The notes under the pieces are model-generated. The model saw only the letters and a program-made list of their open reading frames with translations. It made no database searches and was not told the DNA's origin. Positions 61,624 to 64,000 of a DNA stretch of 64,000 nt are shown piece after piece; position 1 is the stretch's first letter; each line of letters begins with the position of its first letter. The translations under genes and the position numbers were made by a program. Origin of the DNA: Glycomyces albidus (GTDB lineage Bacteria; Actinomycetota; Actinomycetes; Mycobacteriales; Micromonosporaceae); assembly GCF_009451885.1 (NCBI RefSeq), contig NZ_WIAO01000013.1, forward strand, positions 62,001 to 126,000, in the 5' to 3' direction.

Positions 61624-63155
61624 CGGGCCGCCATCCTCTCCGTCCTGGCGGGGCTCCCCGGGCGCCCGCCGCGGGCGCGGCCCCAGCCCCGGAAGTAGCC
61701 GGCGGTGTTCTGCGCCAGCAGCTCGGGGTCGCGGTCGATCGGCTCGTCGAAGCGCGGGTTCTCGTCGGGGACGACCGCGCCGGGTACGAGGTTCGCCTGC
61801 GGCTTGCGCCGCGGCAGGCCCGCCGCCGTGGTCGGCTCCTCGGTCGCCGGCGTCTCGGTGGCCGTGCGCGCGGTGCGCCAGCCGTCGTCGCCGGGGAGGT
61901 TCCACGACTCCGCTTCGGGCTCTTCGGTCTCGGGCCGCTTGAACCAGGCGCTCTTGGCCTGGCCGAAGATCAGGAGGCCGTCGTCGTCGGCGGCGAGGCT
62001 CGCCACGTCGACGATGTTGACGTCCTCGCGGGGCTGCCACGGGTGGCGGCGCGGCTCGTCGGCGCGGGGGAGCTCGGCCGGCTCGGCGCGGCGGCGCCGG
62101 ATCGACCGGGTCTGCCCGCCGCTCTCGGCGTCGACCGGCTGCTGCATCGACGGCGACGAGAACGAGTCGGGGATGACCTGGGTCGCCTCGAGGTCCGGCA
62201 GGACCGAGTGGAGCTGCGAGGCCGGGTCCAGGGCCCGCAGGCTCTGGCGGTCCGGCAGGTCCCCGGGGAGGCGCACGGTGCGGTGCGTGTCGGAGTCGTG
62301 CCCACGGCCGCGGCGGCGCACGGCGGCGCGGTCCTCGGGCGGCAGCGGCGGCGGGGTGGCGTGCGTGGCCGGCTCGGGCTTGGGGCGCTTGGCCTGGAGC
62401 AGGCCGATGAGTCCTTCGAGCGACCGGTCCCAGGCCGAGACGGCGTCGGCGGTCGCGGAGACGGAGGGCGCGACGGACGGGTCGTCGCCGCCGCCGATCT
62501 CCCGGATCGCCTCGGTGAGCGCGCCGGCCATCGCGGCGACCTGGCCGGGGTCGGCGACGGTGGCGAGGTCGGCGGCGAGCTCCTCGGTCGAGATGGACTG
62601 GAGCGCCCCGGGCTGGGGGAGCCGGGTGAGGATCGCGACGGCGTTGGCCTCGCTCGGGTCGTCCCAGGCGGCCAGCGCGGCGGGGAAGACCGCGCGCAGG
62701 AGGCACGTGAGCGCCTCTGCCGCGTCGTGGCGGGCCCTGGCGGCCGCGGCCACCGTGTCCAGGATCGGGCGCAGAGCGGCCACCTCAGGGCGTGCGGCGA
62801 CCGGCTGCCCGGCGACCTCCCCGGTGGCGAGGCCGCGGGCGATCGCGATGGCGTCGTCGAGGGCGTCCTTGGAGCGGGCGGCGGGGCTGTCGGCGCGGAC
62901 GACGAGCTGTCCGGCGGCGGCGGCGAACTCGACGAGGTTGACGACGTCGCCTGAGTAGGAGATCGAGACGGACTGGCCGGGGGCCGATCGCGCGAGGAGC
63001 CCGTTGAAGCGGACCCAGCCGCGGGGGTCGTCGCCGAACGTGTCGGTCGCGATGAGGCTGCCGCCCGCGGCAACGAGGGCGACGGCGCACGCGGTGTCGC
63101 CGTGCCCGGCGCCGGACACCTGATGGTCGGTGGTGATGCCGCAGAACACTTGCAC
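61620..63155 (-). CDS. CvnA-tail protein with an IS110-like N-terminal domain
   Basis: A 511-residue protein. Residues 1-70 (VFCGITTDHQ, then TACAVALVAAGGSLIATDTF) look like the RNase-H-fold start of IS110 transposases, but the first catalytic Asp (GID) reads GIT, so it is not an active transposase. Residues 110-240 are helical. The end copies the CvnA tail: SAWFK, DDGWR and GLPRRKPQANLVPGAV, compared with GLPKRRPMERLVPGAV in CvnA. No kinase or membrane segment is present. GAGGAG lies 9 bases before the GTG at 63155; it overlaps the roadblock gene by 4 bases. The IS110 likeness is my reading and needs a profile search. Confidence 0.72.
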   Translation of the reverse strand: MQVFCGITTDHQVSGAGHGDTACAVALVAAGGSLIATDTFGDDPRGWVRFNGLLARSAPGQSVSISYSGDVVNLVEFAAAAGQLVVRADSPAARSKDALDDAIAIARGLATGEVAGQPVAARPEVAALRPILDTVAAAARARHDAAEALTCLLRAVFPAALAAWDDPSEANAVAILTRLPQPGALQSISTEELAADLATVADPGQVAAMAGALTEAIREIGGGDDPSVAPSVSATADAVSAWDRSLEGLIGLLQAKRPKPEPATHATPPPLPPEDRAAVRRRGRGHDSDTHRTVRLPGDLPDRQSLRALDPASQLHSVLPDLEATQVIPDSFSSPSMQQPVDAESGGQTRSIRRRRAEPAELPRADEPRRHPWQPREDVNIVDVASLAADDDGLLIFGQAKSAWFKRPETEEPEAESWNLPGDDGWRTARTATETPATEEPTTAAGLPRRKPQANLVPGAVVPDENPRFDEPIDRDPELLAQNTAGYFRGWGRARGGRPGSPARTERMAAR

Positions 63156-63466
63156 CCGCGGAGCTCCTCTCGTAGGGCGCGCAGCCGGCGCTGTCCCCTG
63201 TCGCCGGGGCTGGAGCCCGGCCCGTTTTTACCAGTCCGTTATCAGTTTTCCGCAGAATACTCGGTTCTGCAAGCGGACGGTCAGTGCGGGTTCGCCCACG
63301 GACGGAAGGTCATAGCACACAAAACCGCCAATTCGCAGACCGCCCTGACCAGGCCGTTCCCTTGTGGAATAACGCCGCGCGGTTGCCGCGGATCACAAGG
63401 GGCGGCACCGGAATTCGGACTCGGCGGCCCATCGGGCATGGGCTGTTCGGGGGATGGCGGCGCGCG
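63156..63466. other. 311-bp intergenic region upstream of the CvnA-tail gene
   Basis: Relatively AT-rich at 63225-63275. On the minus strand TATTCT at about 63257-63262 is a possible -10 for the CvnA-tail/roadblock pair, without a clear -35. No gene is evident. Confidence 0.4.
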
Positions 63467-64000
63467 CTATCCGCGCCATTCGACATGGTCGTTGATCTTC
63501 GCGATGACACCGCGCCATGCGATGGCCGCCTGCTGCGCGTCGTTGCGCCGCAGCCGCCGCTTCGCGAACTTGCCCTTGATGCCGCCTTCGACGACGACGC
63601 GGAACGCCTCGTCGAGGTCGTCGAGCGGCGACCCGGGCGCGAGGGCGGCGACGATCGAGTCGTTCTTGAGCGCGTACCCGAGGTCGCGGCCGACTTCGGC
63701 GGCCTTGATGAGGAGTTCGGGCTCCCACGCCTCGTGGCCGCCGCGGAGGTTCGCGACGACGAGGTCGAGTTCGTAGATGTCGGCTTCGTCACAGACGATG
63801 TCGGCTTCGGTGACGCGCTCCTGGAGGTCGGCGTACTCGTCGATCACGGCGAGGTCGTGGTCGTCGTTCTCCATGACGTACGCGACGAGCGCGGCCTGAT
63901 CGCGGAAGACCAGCAGCTTCCCCTTGCGGGTCAAGAAGACCGGGACCTCTTCGGGCTCGGCGTCGAGGGCGTCCACGTCCTCGTCGTCCTCGGCTTCGGG
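63467..64000 (-). CDS. Hypothetical actinobacterial protein, 5' end outside the window
   Basis: At least 177 residues, open to the window edge. The first visible residues are an acidic run (EAEDDEDVDALDAEPEE), then an ordered region VPVFLTRKGKLLVFRDQAAL and YVMENDDHDLAVIDEYADLQ, and a basic C-terminal part (KGKFAKRRLRRND). Relatives in other actinomycetes are labelled primosomal or hypothetical without evidence. A GTG at 63976 is an internal possibility, but the acidic lead-in suggests the true start is further right. Function unknown. Confidence 0.7.
   Translation of the reverse strand, partial: PEAEDDEDVDALDAEPEEVPVFLTRKGKLLVFRDQAALVAYVMENDDHDLAVIDEYADLQERVTEADIVCDEADIYELDLVVANLRGGHEAWEPELLIKAAEVGRDLGYALKNDSIVAALAPGSPLDDLDEAFRVVVEGGIKGKFAKRRLRRNDAQQAAIAWRGVIAKINDHVEWRG

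Noticed and set aside
61620-63155. Active IS110 insertion sequence
   Set aside because: No terminal features, no C-terminal transposase domain with its Ser motif, and the first catalytic Asp is missing; the tail is of CvnA type.

Overview
The window is high-GC DNA with strong C/G third-position codon use, many GTG starts, Shine-Dalgarno sites of the GGAGG/GGAAGG type and long perfect GC hairpins between genes. It comes from the chromosome of an actinomycete. Supporting gene content: the futalosine menaquinone pathway (mqnE, mqnA, mqnC), a system II cytochrome c maturation cluster, EgtA, a conservon (kinase, roadblock, DUF742, GTPase), a DUF222/HNH endonuclease, a type VII-style secreted protein and a CBM2-GH5 cellulase under a CebR-type box. 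A Glycomyces- or Micromonospora-like organism fits, but the genus is inference. I found no rRNA, tRNA, CRISPR array or intact transposon.

0-9.7 kb: an ABC transporter ATPase, a small secreted protein, an exported alpha/beta hydrolase, egtA, a DUF1801 protein, an arginase-family enzyme, a secreted beta-propeller, a membrane protein and a lipoprotein, each mostly its own unit ended by a hairpin. 9.7-17.3 kb: cellulase, a methyltransferase/TetR divergent pair sharing a clear operator, a CPBP protease-kinase-response regulator operon, an NmrA-like protein and a Nudix hydrolase. 17.2-19.2 kb: an unrecognised 451-residue protein with a glycine-zipper tail beside an AT-richer gap. 19.4-24.7 kb: amidohydrolase, epoxide-hydrolase-like enzyme, acetyl-CoA synthetase and a Fic-like protein with a degenerate motif.

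24.7-34.2 kb is a respiration block: mqnE with two small membrane proteins on the minus strand, then an NlpC/P60 hydrolase, a very proline-rich zinc-ribbon protein, an HPr-like protein with Gln at the phospho-His position (like Bacillus Crh), mqnA, a flavin reductase without its usual ferredoxin domain, and mqnC. 34.4-41.9 kb holds a secreted serine protease, a two-RCK ion channel, a double GNAT enzyme, a lytic transglycosylase and a cyclase-NTPase fusion. 41.9-48.0 kb is a tightly coupled haem and cytochrome c operon (hemL, histidine phosphatase, TlpA, a 56-residue protein, CcdA, ResB, CcsB), with overlapping or nearly adjacent genes throughout.

48.0-64.0 kb is signalling and surface biology: a three-gene type VII-like secretion unit, two tandem MHYT sensor proteins, the conservon cvnABCD, a DUF222/HNH endonuclease whose open frame runs on antisense through all but the first six bases of cvnD, and a second conservon-like pair. 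In that pair a protein with the CvnA tail, but with an IS110-like start instead of a kinase, is translationally coupled to a roadblock protein. The last pair and the Crh-like HPr are the most unusual items here.
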